Assembly: GCF_013177695.1 (NCBI RefSeq)
Contig: NZ_WOEY01000146.1
Location: 1-36,257 of the forward strand
Reading direction: 5' to 3'
Origin: Paraburkholderia solitsugae
Lineage (GTDB): Bacteria; Pseudomonadota; Gammaproteobacteria; Burkholderiales; Burkholderiaceae
DNA: 36,257 nucleotides
Of the stretch, positions 17,302 to 24,252 are shown one piece after another (within the stretch, counting starts at the first letter, position 1; every line of letters begins with the position of its first letter). The notes under the pieces are model-generated. The model saw nothing but the letters and a program-made list of their open reading frames with translations, did not search any database and was not told the DNA's origin. Position numbers and translations under genes: made by a program.

Positions 17302-17589
17302 TCACACGCCTTCGACGAGAACTGCGCGATAGCGCGCGCCCTTGAATCGGTGCTGCGCGACCTCCTGATACGCCGGGCTGTCGTACCACGCACGCGCGGC
17401 CGCTGTCGACGGAAACTCCACGATCACGACGCCCTCTGGCGCGTCGCCCTCAAGGACCTGCTGAGGTCCGTAGGCAGCGAGAATCTTGACAGGATGACCT
17501 TTGAAAGTCTCGCCCACCTTGCTCTGGTAGATGTCGAGCTCAACTTGATCCTGCGTGCTTTCCCTTGTGAAGACAATATAAGTCGCCAT
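17302..17589 (-). CDS. DUF1330 family small protein
   Basis: 95 aa from ATG 17589 (MATYIVFTRESTQDQVELD); GGGAG lies nine bases upstream. The pattern fits DUF1330 and related dimeric alpha+beta-barrel proteins: a first strand ATYIVFTR, a mid segment KILAAYGPQQVLEGDAPEG, then VVIVEFPSTAAARAWYDSPAYQ and a final strand ARYRAVLVEG. The length is normal for the family. Cytosolic; enzymatic role undefined. Transcribed alone. Confidence 0.88.
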   Translation of the reverse strand: MATYIVFTRESTQDQVELDIYQSKVGETFKGHPVKILAAYGPQQVLEGDAPEGVVIVEFPSTAAARAWYDSPAYQEVAQHRFKGARYRAVLVEGV

Positions 17590-17689
17590 GACGTGCGCTC
17601 CCGCGGTGGTGTGAAGGTGCACACGATGATGACATGAAACCGCATTGGGCCTCGATACGCAGCGCCGGCGCGGATGCTAACCCGTCGCT

Positions 17690-17840
17690 TGGGCGAGAGA
17701 ACCACCCGATCCTCGCGTCGGACGCATATCGGTATCGAGATGTGGCGCGGTGGCAGTAGGTTCGGTTTGTCTGTTGCCGCCCCTTTCGTCTGGCGGTGCC
17801 CGAGTAACCTCGCCCTAACTCCGTTTCCACACCCCGCTCA
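17690..17840 (-). other. Sequence resembling the 3' tail of the nearby group II intron remnant
   Basis: On the minus strand this holds GTGGAAACG, ACGAAAGGGGCGG, ACCTACTGCCACC and TCTCGATA in the same order as GCTGGAAACG, GCGAAAGCGGGGG, GCCTACCGGTGC and TCTCGATA in the stretch downstream of the broken reverse transcriptase (19720-19560). It is probably a second, ORF-less relic of a related element. Similarity was judged by eye. The rest of 17590-17926 holds no gene. Confidence 0.3.
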
Positions 17841-17926
17841 TCGGTAGGGTCATGCCCTGAGGAAGTCTGTCAAGCTTTTTTCTTTAACGTCTAAATCTCG
17901 CTACGACGATCATCCCACGCCCGCCC

Positions 17927-18045
17927 GTGGACAACGACGCTGCCCACAGCACGAGGCTGTGGACAGCCGCCTGACGGCGGTTCCATCGTTGCCCACCGTC
18001 TCCCCGCGAGCTTCGCCTTCGGCCTGACGCGCCGCTGCGCGGCTT
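17927..18045 (-). ncRNA. Structured RNA candidate downstream of the IS110 transposase (possible bridge/seeker RNA)
   Basis: An outer 11-bp stem (17927-17937 with 17986-17996) encloses two hairpins: a 10-bp stem (17940-17949 with 17957-17966, 7-nt loop) and a 5-bp stem (17967-17971 with 17976-17980, 4-nt loop), giving a three-way junction. The outer and 10-bp stems each have one non-Watson-Crick pair. Both are G-U on the minus strand but C-A on the plus strand, so the RNA is most likely minus, the transposase strand. More small hairpins follow at 18006-18016 and 18031-18043. Elements of the IS1111 group carry their guide RNA downstream of the transposase. The ends are approximate. Confidence 0.5.
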
Positions 18046-18082
18046 GCCCCAATCAGATAAAAGAACAGGCCACGGTCTTGAC

Positions 18083-19339
18083 CTAAGCGCCCAGCGTGCC
18101 CAGAAGGCGCGAACCTCGTTTCCTGAGCACGTTGAGATACACAGTCTCGTTGTACGGCGTACGCGTTTGCCAGCATCGATACAGAATGCGGATCCACTTG
18201 AACGCGAGAGCCCTCACGGCGATGTGGTGCGAACTGCCCTTCGCGCGCTGCTGCCGGTAGTAGGCGCCCGCCCAGAATGAGCGTGGAATGGTCTGGGCGG
18301 CCCATTCCACGAAGGTCTGGCGCAGGAATTTCGGACACTGCAGGCGCCAGTGAACCCAGCTCTGTTTCCCGCTGCGCTCGGTCACCGGGGCAATACCCAC
18401 GTACTTCTGCAGTTCATCAGCACTCCTGAACCGTTCCCGCTGCTCACCGAAGGCAGCCAGCAGGCGGGGGGCGAGCTGCGCGCCGGCACCCGGCAGGTTC
18501 TTGAACAGCGTATAGTCCGGCAGCGTGGGCGCTACCGCGGCGATCTCGTGCTCGAACTGCACGATTGCGGTCAGCACAGCGCGTAGCTGTGCAGCCAGTG
18601 CCAGCACGTGCAGCCTGCACGGACCGATGATCGCCGGATCTTCAGTCAGCGGTGCCGCCTCCCGGATCGATCCGATGCGGGCGCTGATCCGCCTAGCACT
18701 GCGACAGTGGTGTGCATGGAAGAATGCCTCAAGGGTCGCCGTGCGGGCCTGCCTGACCGAGCGCAGCGTCGGCCAGCGGTCGAGAAAGTCGCAGAACAGC
18801 AGCGTGCCCCGGTCATCGAACCATTCCAGCGCCTGCGGGTAATACTGCTTGAGCGTGTCGCACAGCCGATTGGTCAGGCGGGTCTGGTCGCCAACCAGCT
18901 GCCGGCGCCGTTCCACCAGGCTCACCAGTGTCCGCATCGCGGCGCTCTGCGGCCTCAAGGGACCGAAACGCTCCGGATGGTGCAGCAGGAGGTCAAGCGC
19001 GAGTTCCGCATCTTTCGGATCATTCTTGGCACCACTGGGCTGGAATGCCTCACGATACTTTGCCAGGGTCGCCGGATTGATCGGAAACAACACGAGGAAA
19101 TCATACTTCTGAAGCGCCGCCACGATTGGCCCCTTGGCCAGTTCAAGGGCCACCGCAATCGGTCCGCCGAAGCGCCGGTGCAGCGCGTTTGCCCATTCGT
19201 CGATGGCCGCCACCCGGTGCGCAATGCAGCTCGACTCGCGACGGGGGGAGCCTGGTGCCTGAACGCAGATATCGTGCTTCGTGTCCGCCCAGTCGATACC
19301 GACATAGGCCGTGAATGGCTGCTCGGGTAGAAGCGACAT
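18083..19339 (-). CDS. IS110-family transposase (DEDD recombinase)
   Basis: 418 aa. The N-terminal RuvC-like DEDD domain has YVGIDWADTKHD (Asp16), VALELAKG (Glu66) and KNDPKDAELA (Asp107, Asp110). The C-terminal Tnp_20 domain has NLPGAGAQLAPRLLAAFG and ERSGKQSWVHWR, with a serine near 324 in the region of the catalytic Ser. ATG 19339 is preferred (AGAGG upstream) over the longer frame from 19378. Full length with no frameshift, so possibly active. These enzymes use an element-encoded RNA to choose the target and leave no classical inverted repeats, so the IS ends are not defined here. A structured RNA candidate lies just downstream. Confidence 0.95.
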   Translation of the reverse strand: MSLLPEQPFTAYVGIDWADTKHDICVQAPGSPRRESSCIAHRVAAIDEWANALHRRFGGPIAVALELAKGPIVAALQKYDFLVLFPINPATLAKYREAFQPSGAKNDPKDAELALDLLLHHPERFGPLRPQSAAMRTLVSLVERRRQLVGDQTRLTNRLCDTLKQYYPQALEWFDDRGTLLFCDFLDRWPTLRSVRQARTATLEAFFHAHHCRSARRISARIGSIREAAPLTEDPAIIGPCRLHVLALAAQLRAVLTAIVQFEHEIAAVAPTLPDYTLFKNLPGAGAQLAPRLLAAFGEQRERFRSADELQKYVGIAPVTERSGKQSWVHWRLQCPKFLRQTFVEWAAQTIPRSFWAGAYYRQQRAKGSSHHIAVRALAFKWIRILYRCWQTRTPYNETVYLNVLRKRGSRLLGTLGA

Positions 19340-19394
19340 GTGGGACCTCTGCAAGTAGTAGATTACGCAAAGGAACATGCATGCCTACGTCCGC

Positions 19395-19540
19395 CGAAGG
19401 CGATATAGCAAGCCGGTGCAACGGCAAACCCTGAGTATTCGTTTGGACGCAGGCGCACCCGTGAACTCGAAGCTGACCCTAGAAATGTCAGTACATTACG
19501 AGAACTTATTCGTAGCCCACGGGTGCATGTTCCGCCTTCG
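19395..19540. repeat. Nested inverted repeats upstream of the IS110 transposase
   Basis: CGAAGGCG (19395-19402) pairs with CGCCTTCG (19533-19540), and GCACCCGTG (19455-19463) pairs with CACGGGTGC (19518-19526). Both are perfect. No gene lies here (19340-19771). They may mark the upstream IS end or a second structured RNA. Confidence 0.4.
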
Positions 19541-19771
19541 CTGGCAGCTACCTGTCAGCTGTGACCAGTATCACGGAAAGCAGGACAGACTACCTATATC
19601 GAGAACTGGCGCGCGCACCGGTAGGCGCCGGTGGTGATTCCCCCGCTTTCGCGATGGCCCGCAATCCGGCAACCATGGTCACGTTTCCAGCTCCCGCCAC
19701 GTCGAACGCAGCGGGCCGGTTTCCGGCACTACGCTCTCCTGTGTGCTTCATGTCAAGATTTATGGGACCTA

Positions 19772-20290
19772 TCATGCTGGGCGCGCTTTCGGTGCGGCAG
19801 CACGACGAACACGATAGCCGTTGAACAGCTTCAGTTCCTCGTACAGCCAACGCCTGCTCCACCGCTTCCAGCCGAAGCCGCGTCGATTCCGGGAGCGCCC
19901 CATGTGGCGCCTGATCTTCTTTTCTACCCAGTCTTTGATGAAGCTGAAGCACTCGCTCGAATGTCCAACGGCGAAGTAATTCACCCAACCGCGTAACACG
20001 GGATTGATCAGTTCTACCACCCGATCTACCGGCTGCGACTGGTATCGCCGAAACACCTCTTTGAGCTTGCGCAATAACGCCGTGCGCTTCTTCAGCTTTG
20101 GCGTATAGTGCCCCGCCACACCTCCCTCTGTACGCTGCGGAGTCGACGGAAGTCGAATCCCAGAAAGCCGAAGCTCTCTGAGCGGTCCAGATTAACGGTG
20201 CGGCTCTTCTCTTCATTGACCTCAACCTGCAGTTTGGCAAACTCTTCCCGAAGCCGCGTGGTCACCGCCCTCACCTTAGCAGCTATTGAA
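19772..20290 (-). pseudogene. Group II intron reverse transcriptase/maturase, 5'-truncated and frameshifted
   Basis: Two minus-strand frames join into one protein. The first (to about 20112) has TTRLREEFAKLQVEVNEEK and GESFGFLGFDFRR-type residues of the late RT/thumb region. The second (to 19772) is the GIIM maturase domain: HYTPKLKKRTALLRKLKEVF, PVLRGWVNYFAVGHSSECFS and RGFGWKRWSRRWLYEELKLF. A one-base indel in the G-run near 20112 breaks the frame. All RT catalytic domains with YADD are missing; the sequence stops at a junction with a kinase gene near 20275-20290. Non-functional. The intron 3' structure probably continues to about 19560. Confidence 0.88.
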
Positions 20291-20797
20291 GACCTGCAGT
20301 CGGCAACCAAAGCAACATCGCAGGAGCAATTCGATCTCGCAGCATTCGTTGACGAGACAGTAGACGCGGAACAGCTTGATCAGGCGGTTGAAGTCTTGGC
20401 GGTCGGAACTAGACCGTTGTTAGTCTACGGCGTACCCCGCTTGCTCAAGCTCGCTCTACGCAACGGGCTACGTAATGCCGTCGACGCATCAAAAGAGGCC
20501 CAAACAATCGCTAAATCTCGCACTTTAGATACAGAACATCCAAATATTCCAGGTGTGGTGATCTCATGGGGCGTAACTGACATCGACTGTTGGATATCTG
20601 TCATCGATTCAGGCATCGGTCTACCGAATACAGACACGTTATGGTTTGAACTCGGAACAAGTACGAAACCACGTCACTCTGGGTTTGGACTAGCGATAGC
20701 GAAACAGGCGATGGAAACGATGGACGGGACTATAGGCTTAGAGCCGTCAAGCGGTGGCGGTGCGAAGTTTTCTCTTACGTGGCAGAGATCTCAATGA
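20275..20797 (+). pseudogene. Histidine-kinase-type ATPase domain, N-terminus lost
   Basis: The recognisable part is a GHKL/HATPase_c domain: N-box LALRNGLRNAVDAS, G1 SVIDSGIGLPN and G2 HSGFGLAIAKQAM, ending GGGAKFSLTWQ. The open frame extends upstream to 20108, but that part is antisense to the reverse-transcriptase remnant, so the native N-terminus with the phospho-acceptor His is gone. The stop TGA overlaps the ATG of the response regulator (ATGA at 20794-20797), showing original translational coupling. Lower GC than core genes. Without the DHp domain it cannot act as a normal kinase; a short product from an internal start is conceivable. Confidence 0.75.
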
Positions 20798-21633
20798 ACG
20801 TTCTAATTGTCGAAGATAACCCCGATTACATCGATGTCCTATCGGAAATGACGTCAAGGCTGAGCGGGGACGCATACATATCTGTACGCACAGATGCAGA
20901 GTCGGCAAGCGCACTGATCCAAAAGGAATTCTTTGACCTGGTGGTGCTGGACATGAGTATTCCGGCACAAGCAGTCGACGCAACGGACAAACCGGCGCAC
21001 GGCATGCTCGGGCTAGCAGAGGCTCAACAGAAATCGCCCGGAACTCCTATCCTCATCCTGACCGGTTCATCAGCTCGGGAATACGGCGAACATATAGAGG
21101 AACTCGTCAAGGGGGCGACGAAAGCCGATATATGGGGCAGCGCGGAAGAACTCGAAATGGTGAACTTCAGCCGTAAGCGAGACCTCCTGAGCTTCGAGGG
21201 GACGTTGGGCTCTTACATAAAGTCATACGAACAAACACGAGGTGTCGAACTAGATAGGGGTAGCTTGGAATTGCCCCTCACTTACGACCGACTTCTACGG
21301 ATCTTTGCGCGCTCGATTGACGGTGCGACATGCACAGTCGCGAGTATTTCGGGCGTGCTCTCCGGCACACCCGTTTTTTTCGCCTGCATGTCCGAGACGC
21401 ACAAGGAAATCTTACGCAAAGCGTCGTGTGCAAATTGGGCGAATTGTCGAGCGTCCTTGACGAAGCTACCCGTTACGACAAATTTGCCAACCGCCTGCCT
21501 CCAGCCGCAACGCCACGCAAAGTCAGAGTTCAGCGCTGGGGGGCCGCAGGGGACGCTGGGGTGTTCTATCAACTGGCAAGCGGATATGACGAAAACGTGT
21601 TTTCGATTTTGCACGACGGCTCTCGAATCGTAG
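20794..21633 (+). CDS. Response regulator receiver protein; zero-frame product before the frameshift
   Basis: 279 aa from ATG 20794, which overlaps the kinase stop; ATG 20779 is an alternative. The receiver domain is intact: acidic pocket VEDN, phospho-acceptor VVLDMSIP, conserved Thr in LILTGSS and Lys in GATKAD. After it comes a linker (DLLSFEGTLGSYIKSYE) and the start of a second domain, TVASISGVLSGTPVFF. From 21381 on this frame gives nonsense (CMSETHKEILRKASCANW...), while the -1 frame continues a sensible protein. The native product is therefore probably a 474-aa fusion read through the T7 run at 21374-21380. Output is not DNA binding but a kinase-like fold. Confidence 0.8.
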   Translation: MNVLIVEDNPDYIDVLSEMTSRLSGDAYISVRTDAESASALIQKEFFDLVVLDMSIPAQAVDATDKPAHGMLGLAEAQQKSPGTPILILTGSSAREYGEHIEELVKGATKADIWGSAEELEMVNFSRKRDLLSFEGTLGSYIKSYEQTRGVELDRGSLELPLTYDRLLRIFARSIDGATCTVASISGVLSGTPVFFACMSETHKEILRKASCANWANCRASLTKLPVTTNLPTACLQPQRHAKSEFSAGGPQGTLGCSINWQADMTKTCFRFCTTALES

Positions 21634-22217
21634 AAACGATCAACGAACTCAAACGCATGATGGACCCGTGGGCGAGAGGTCAAGAACGCAGGCATTTTTC
21701 GGACATCAGGAGGATCGAGATTTCCGATGCCGATTTTGCTTACGTTCGTGGTGAACTAAATTTTGACTGGATCGGTTCTCTCGAAAATCAAATGGTGCAG
21801 ACGAGCTGGTCATGTACGCACGGAGATTTGCACGGGGCCAATATTTTGGTTGACCAGAAGTCGATGCCCATATTGATCGACTTCGGGGATATGTCCGATG
21901 GCCCGGCTACACGCGATCCGATAACGCTAGAGCTAAGCGCCCTTTTCCACGTCGATGGACCAATGAAAGGATCTGGATGGCCTGGCGATTCTGCCAGTTC
22001 GGTATTTTTGGACATCAACACCTATCTTAAAAACTGCCCATCGCCGGAGTTTGTTAAGGCATGTCGAACATGGGCCGATGCAAGGTCTGTCAGCAAGCGT
22101 GAAATACTTGCTGTCGCGTACGCTTATCTGGTTCGGCAGCCGAAATATCCGGACACCGATAAGGACCTTATCCGAGGACTTTTGCAAGGGGTACGAGTTG
22201 CCTTTGAGCGTACGTAG
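21330..22217 (+). CDS. Phosphotransferase (APH/kinase-fold) domain, -1 frame continuation of the response regulator
   Basis: The frame is open from 21330, but homologous sequence probably starts at 21381 (RLHVRDAQGNLTQSVVCKLGE). It has the nucleotide-lobe lysine region (VVCKLGE), the Brenner motif CTHGDLHGANILVD (catalytic Asp and Asn) and LIDFGDM (metal-binding DFG-like Asp), as in aminoglycoside-phosphotransferase-like kinases. I recall a similar kinase-like domain described as ternary-complex-associated domain 9 (TCAD9) in NTP-dependent conflict systems, but this needs a profile search. No ribosome-binding site supports independent initiation at 21330. The C-terminus (KREILAVAYAYLVRQP) is helical. 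Lower GC than the flanking core. Confidence 0.75.
   Translation: MHSREYFGRALRHTRFFRLHVRDAQGNLTQSVVCKLGELSSVLDEATRYDKFANRLPPAATPRKVRVQRWGAAGDAGVFYQLASGYDENVFSILHDGSRIVETINELKRMMDPWARGQERRHFSDIRRIEISDADFAYVRGELNFDWIGSLENQMVQTSWSCTHGDLHGANILVDQKSMPILIDFGDMSDGPATRDPITLELSALFHVDGPMKGSGWPGDSASSVFLDINTYLKNCPSPEFVKACRTWADARSVSKREILAVAYAYLVRQPKYPDTDKDLIRGLLQGVRVAFERT
21375..21381 (+). promoter_or_regulatory. Putative -1 frameshift (slippery) site U UUU UUC
   Basis: In the response-regulator frame the codons are GTT TTT TTC over a run of seven T (21374-21380). The heptamer T TTT TTC fits X XXY YYZ. A -1 slip joins ...SGTPVFF to RLHVRDAQG. A weak 5-bp stem, GACGC (21396-21400) with GCGTC (21421-21425), starts 14 nt downstream. 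Transcriptional slippage, a plain mutation or a sequencing error in the T-run would look the same. Confidence 0.5.
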
Positions 22218-22475
22218 CCCTGATATGAAGGGCGACCGTGATTCGTAGAAGCGAAACCTCGGCTGCTAGAAATTGAGGCGTACAACAACGGACAAGATCC
22301 AACGGAGCTTCTTGTCGACGCCCGGCAGCGGCGGTTATCTTAGGACGCAGCTCAGTTTTGCCGTGTACAAGTCTCTCATAGCAGGCAGCCCTCTTTTACG
22401 GTGACGCGATGCCCTTCTCACATCAACGTATGGGGAGTTGCGACCACCCTTACAGAACTTCTTTCGTTCCTGCCC

Positions 22476-23490
22476 CTATGGTTTAACGGCCGGATTGATG
22501 CTGTATCGATTGAAGCGCACCACCTCCTCGCCGATCCGATCATTAAGCTGCGCGAATCGACGCTGCAACGGCTCGATTTCGTTACGCCCGAATACCTCGG
22601 CGGCTGTTTCGGCCGCACCAAACCCGCCCGTATTGCTCGGCACGATCCCCATGAGCTGCGGCGGGATACGATGCGCCGCGAGCAAGTCGTCGCGCGTCAC
22701 ATTCTTGATATTGAAAAACTCGTCTTTCGCCGTGACCTCGGAAACGGGAATGAGCTGAATGCCGTCTTTCTTGCCGTTCGGCGCGTACATAAACAGGTTT
22801 CGGAAATTGCCCGGCCCCTTGCTGTTTTTCAACGCTGCGCGCATGTCGTCGACATCGGTTTGCGACTGTGCCGCATCCGTCATGTACAGGATGAAACCCG
22901 CATGCGAACCATTCTCGTAATACCGCCGGCGAAATAGCGTCGCCGACTCGTTCAACCATGCCGCGTGCAGCGCGCCGAGATATTCGGGCAAGCCGTACAC
23001 CTCCTGGTTAATGTCCGGCTCCATCAAGTGATGCACGGTCCCGGCCGCGAACTCGTGCGACACCTGCCACCCGTTGACCTGATAAAAGCGCTGCAGGTCC
23101 GCCGCGCGGCGCATGTACTTGGCCGGCGCACGCTCGAACGCGAGCGGCCCGCCTAGCCGGTTCTTTCGCAGCTCAAGATACCCATTGCCGAACGTGAGGA
23201 AATCGAGCGCCCACTTATCGAACACCTCGCGCGTGAGCAACCTGTGCGGAATGAACGTCGCCGATAGCACGTTGCGTTTGAAGTAGATCGCGGAGCCGTG
23301 ATGGACACCGGCGCGGAATGTCTTAGCCAGGCCCGACCAGGACACCGGCGGCTCGAACCAGTTTCCGGCCGACCAGGTTTCGACGTAATCCAGAATCTCG
23401 GCGCGATCCATCACCGGCACGGGGTCGCCGAAGGTGAAGGCCTCGGCCCTCGGCGCCGTCGACGGTGCGGCCGGCGTCGGCGGTGCGGCG
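22476..23490 (-). pseudogene. P2-like phage portal protein (PBSX family), start lost
   Basis: From GTG 23420 to the stop at 22476 there are 314 residues of portal protein: RAEILDYVETWSAGNWFEPP, FLTFGNGYLELRKNR, HLMEPDINQEVYGLPEYLGA, FRRRYYENGSHAGFILYMTD and IPPQLMGIVPSN. Residues upstream of 23420 (EAFTFGDPVPV) still match the family N-terminus, so the frame is nearly complete. The natural start, however, runs into the integrase remnant near 23490. P2 portals are about 344 aa. Terminase, scaffold and capsid genes that normally neighbour it are absent, so it is an orphan prophage relic. A GTG start could still give a protein. Confidence 0.88.
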
Positions 23491-23815
23491 GCAGCTCCCG
23501 AAGAAACGGAAACCCGAGCATGTTGAAAGCGTGTTTGTGTACCACGGCAGCCCGGTCTACCAGACCGTGACGGCCGCGTGGAAAAAGGCGCTGAAGCGCG
23601 TCGGCATCCGCGACTTCCGCTGGCACGATCTGCGCCATACGTGGGCGAGCTGGCATGTGCAGCGCGGTACGCCTATCCAGGTGCTGAAGGAGCTGGGACG
23701 ATGGGAAACGATGGAAATGGTGCAGCGCTATGCCCACCTGTCGGCCGATCATCTGTCGCAGTGGGTGCATGCGATAACCGAAGTGCCGGCGAAGCTACAC
23801 CTGGCCGCAGTGTAG
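23465..23815 (+). pseudogene. Tyrosine-recombinase integrase, C-terminal catalytic remnant
   Basis: Similarity starts near RRQLPKKRKPEHVESVFVY and covers the end of the catalytic domain: WHDLRHTWASWHVQRG (the H-x-x-R box), then LKELGRWETMEMVQRYAHLS with the nucleophile tyrosine. The N-terminal arm-binding and core-binding domains and the first catalytic arginine are missing. The fragment points at the tRNA-Arg gene, 65 bp away, the usual place for an island integrase. It abuts the portal relic, which reads in the opposite direction. Integration or excision by this remnant is not expected. Confidence 0.9.
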
Positions 23816-23834
23816 GTGCAATTTAGGTGTAATT
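23813..23834 (+). repeat. Tandem 11-bp repeat between integrase remnant and tRNA
   Basis: TAGGTGCAATT (23813-23823) is followed directly by TAGGTGTAATT (23824-23834), identical at 10 of 11 positions. The location between integrase end and att is suited to integrase arm-type or accessory protein sites. Confidence 0.4.
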
Positions 23835-23880
23835 CGGGGGGAGCGGGAACGGGTGAATCCGTTGGAACCCTTGTCAGACT

Positions 23881-23956
23881 TGGTGCGCCCGGCTGGGATC
23901 GAACCAGCAACCCCTGCCTTCGGAGGGCAGTACTCTATCCATTGAGCTACGGGCGC
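23881..23956 (-). tRNA. tRNA-Arg (anticodon CCG)
   Basis: 76 nt including an encoded CCA. The acceptor stem is GCGCCCG paired with CGGGCGC, the D-arm contains AGCTCAATGGATAGAG, the anticodon stem CTGCC/GGCAG encloses the loop CTCCGAA (anticodon CCG, decoding CGG), and the T-loop is TTCGATC. All stems pair. Its 3' part is the presumed attachment site of the island on its left. Confidence 0.97.
23887..23903 (-). repeat. Right att core within tRNA-Arg
   Basis: A 17-bp exact direct repeat of 9051-9067, covering part of the T-arm and the acceptor strand. The distance between copies is 14,836 bp. Confidence 0.75.
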
Positions 23957-24252
23957 TTCAACACGAAAGCGCGGCAACCTGAACAGGAGCGACGCCAAAG
24001 CGAGACCGAAAGGATACCCGGTTTCGGCCAAACCGTCCACCGGACGGCCTATATGACGGGATCGAGCGCCTGTTGCCCGCAATCCAGGCAATGCCGGCCG
24101 CGCCCCGCGATGCGGGTAAACGCCTGCTGAACACCTCGCCGCGCCCCTCGCCGCCGCTGAAATGTTGCGTCTATAATCGTCCGTGCCTGATTAAAGAACA
24201 AGAAGTTGCCGTCACGCTGTACCGCTCACATACCCACGGAGACGAGACAAGC

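Larger units (their letters stand above)
9047..23903. mobile_element. Candidate tRNA-Arg-integrated genomic island, degraded
   Basis: A 17-bp direct repeat identical to the T-arm/acceptor part of tRNA-Arg(CCG) occurs at 9051-9067 and inside the tRNA at 23887-23903. Adding the tggt tail, 9047-9067 copies the tRNA 3' end with two bases missing. Between them are a tyrosine-integrase remnant next to the tRNA, IS110 and IS200 pieces, a group II intron remnant, an orphan phage portal gene and low-GC cargo. tRNA 3' ends are standard sites for tyrosine-integrase elements. The boundaries are inferred; the contents look accreted in several events. Confidence 0.7.

Noticed and set aside
22401..22937. 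Plus-strand 178-codon frame opposite the portal gene
   Set aside because: The minus strand encodes a recognisable portal protein; the plus frame has no motif.
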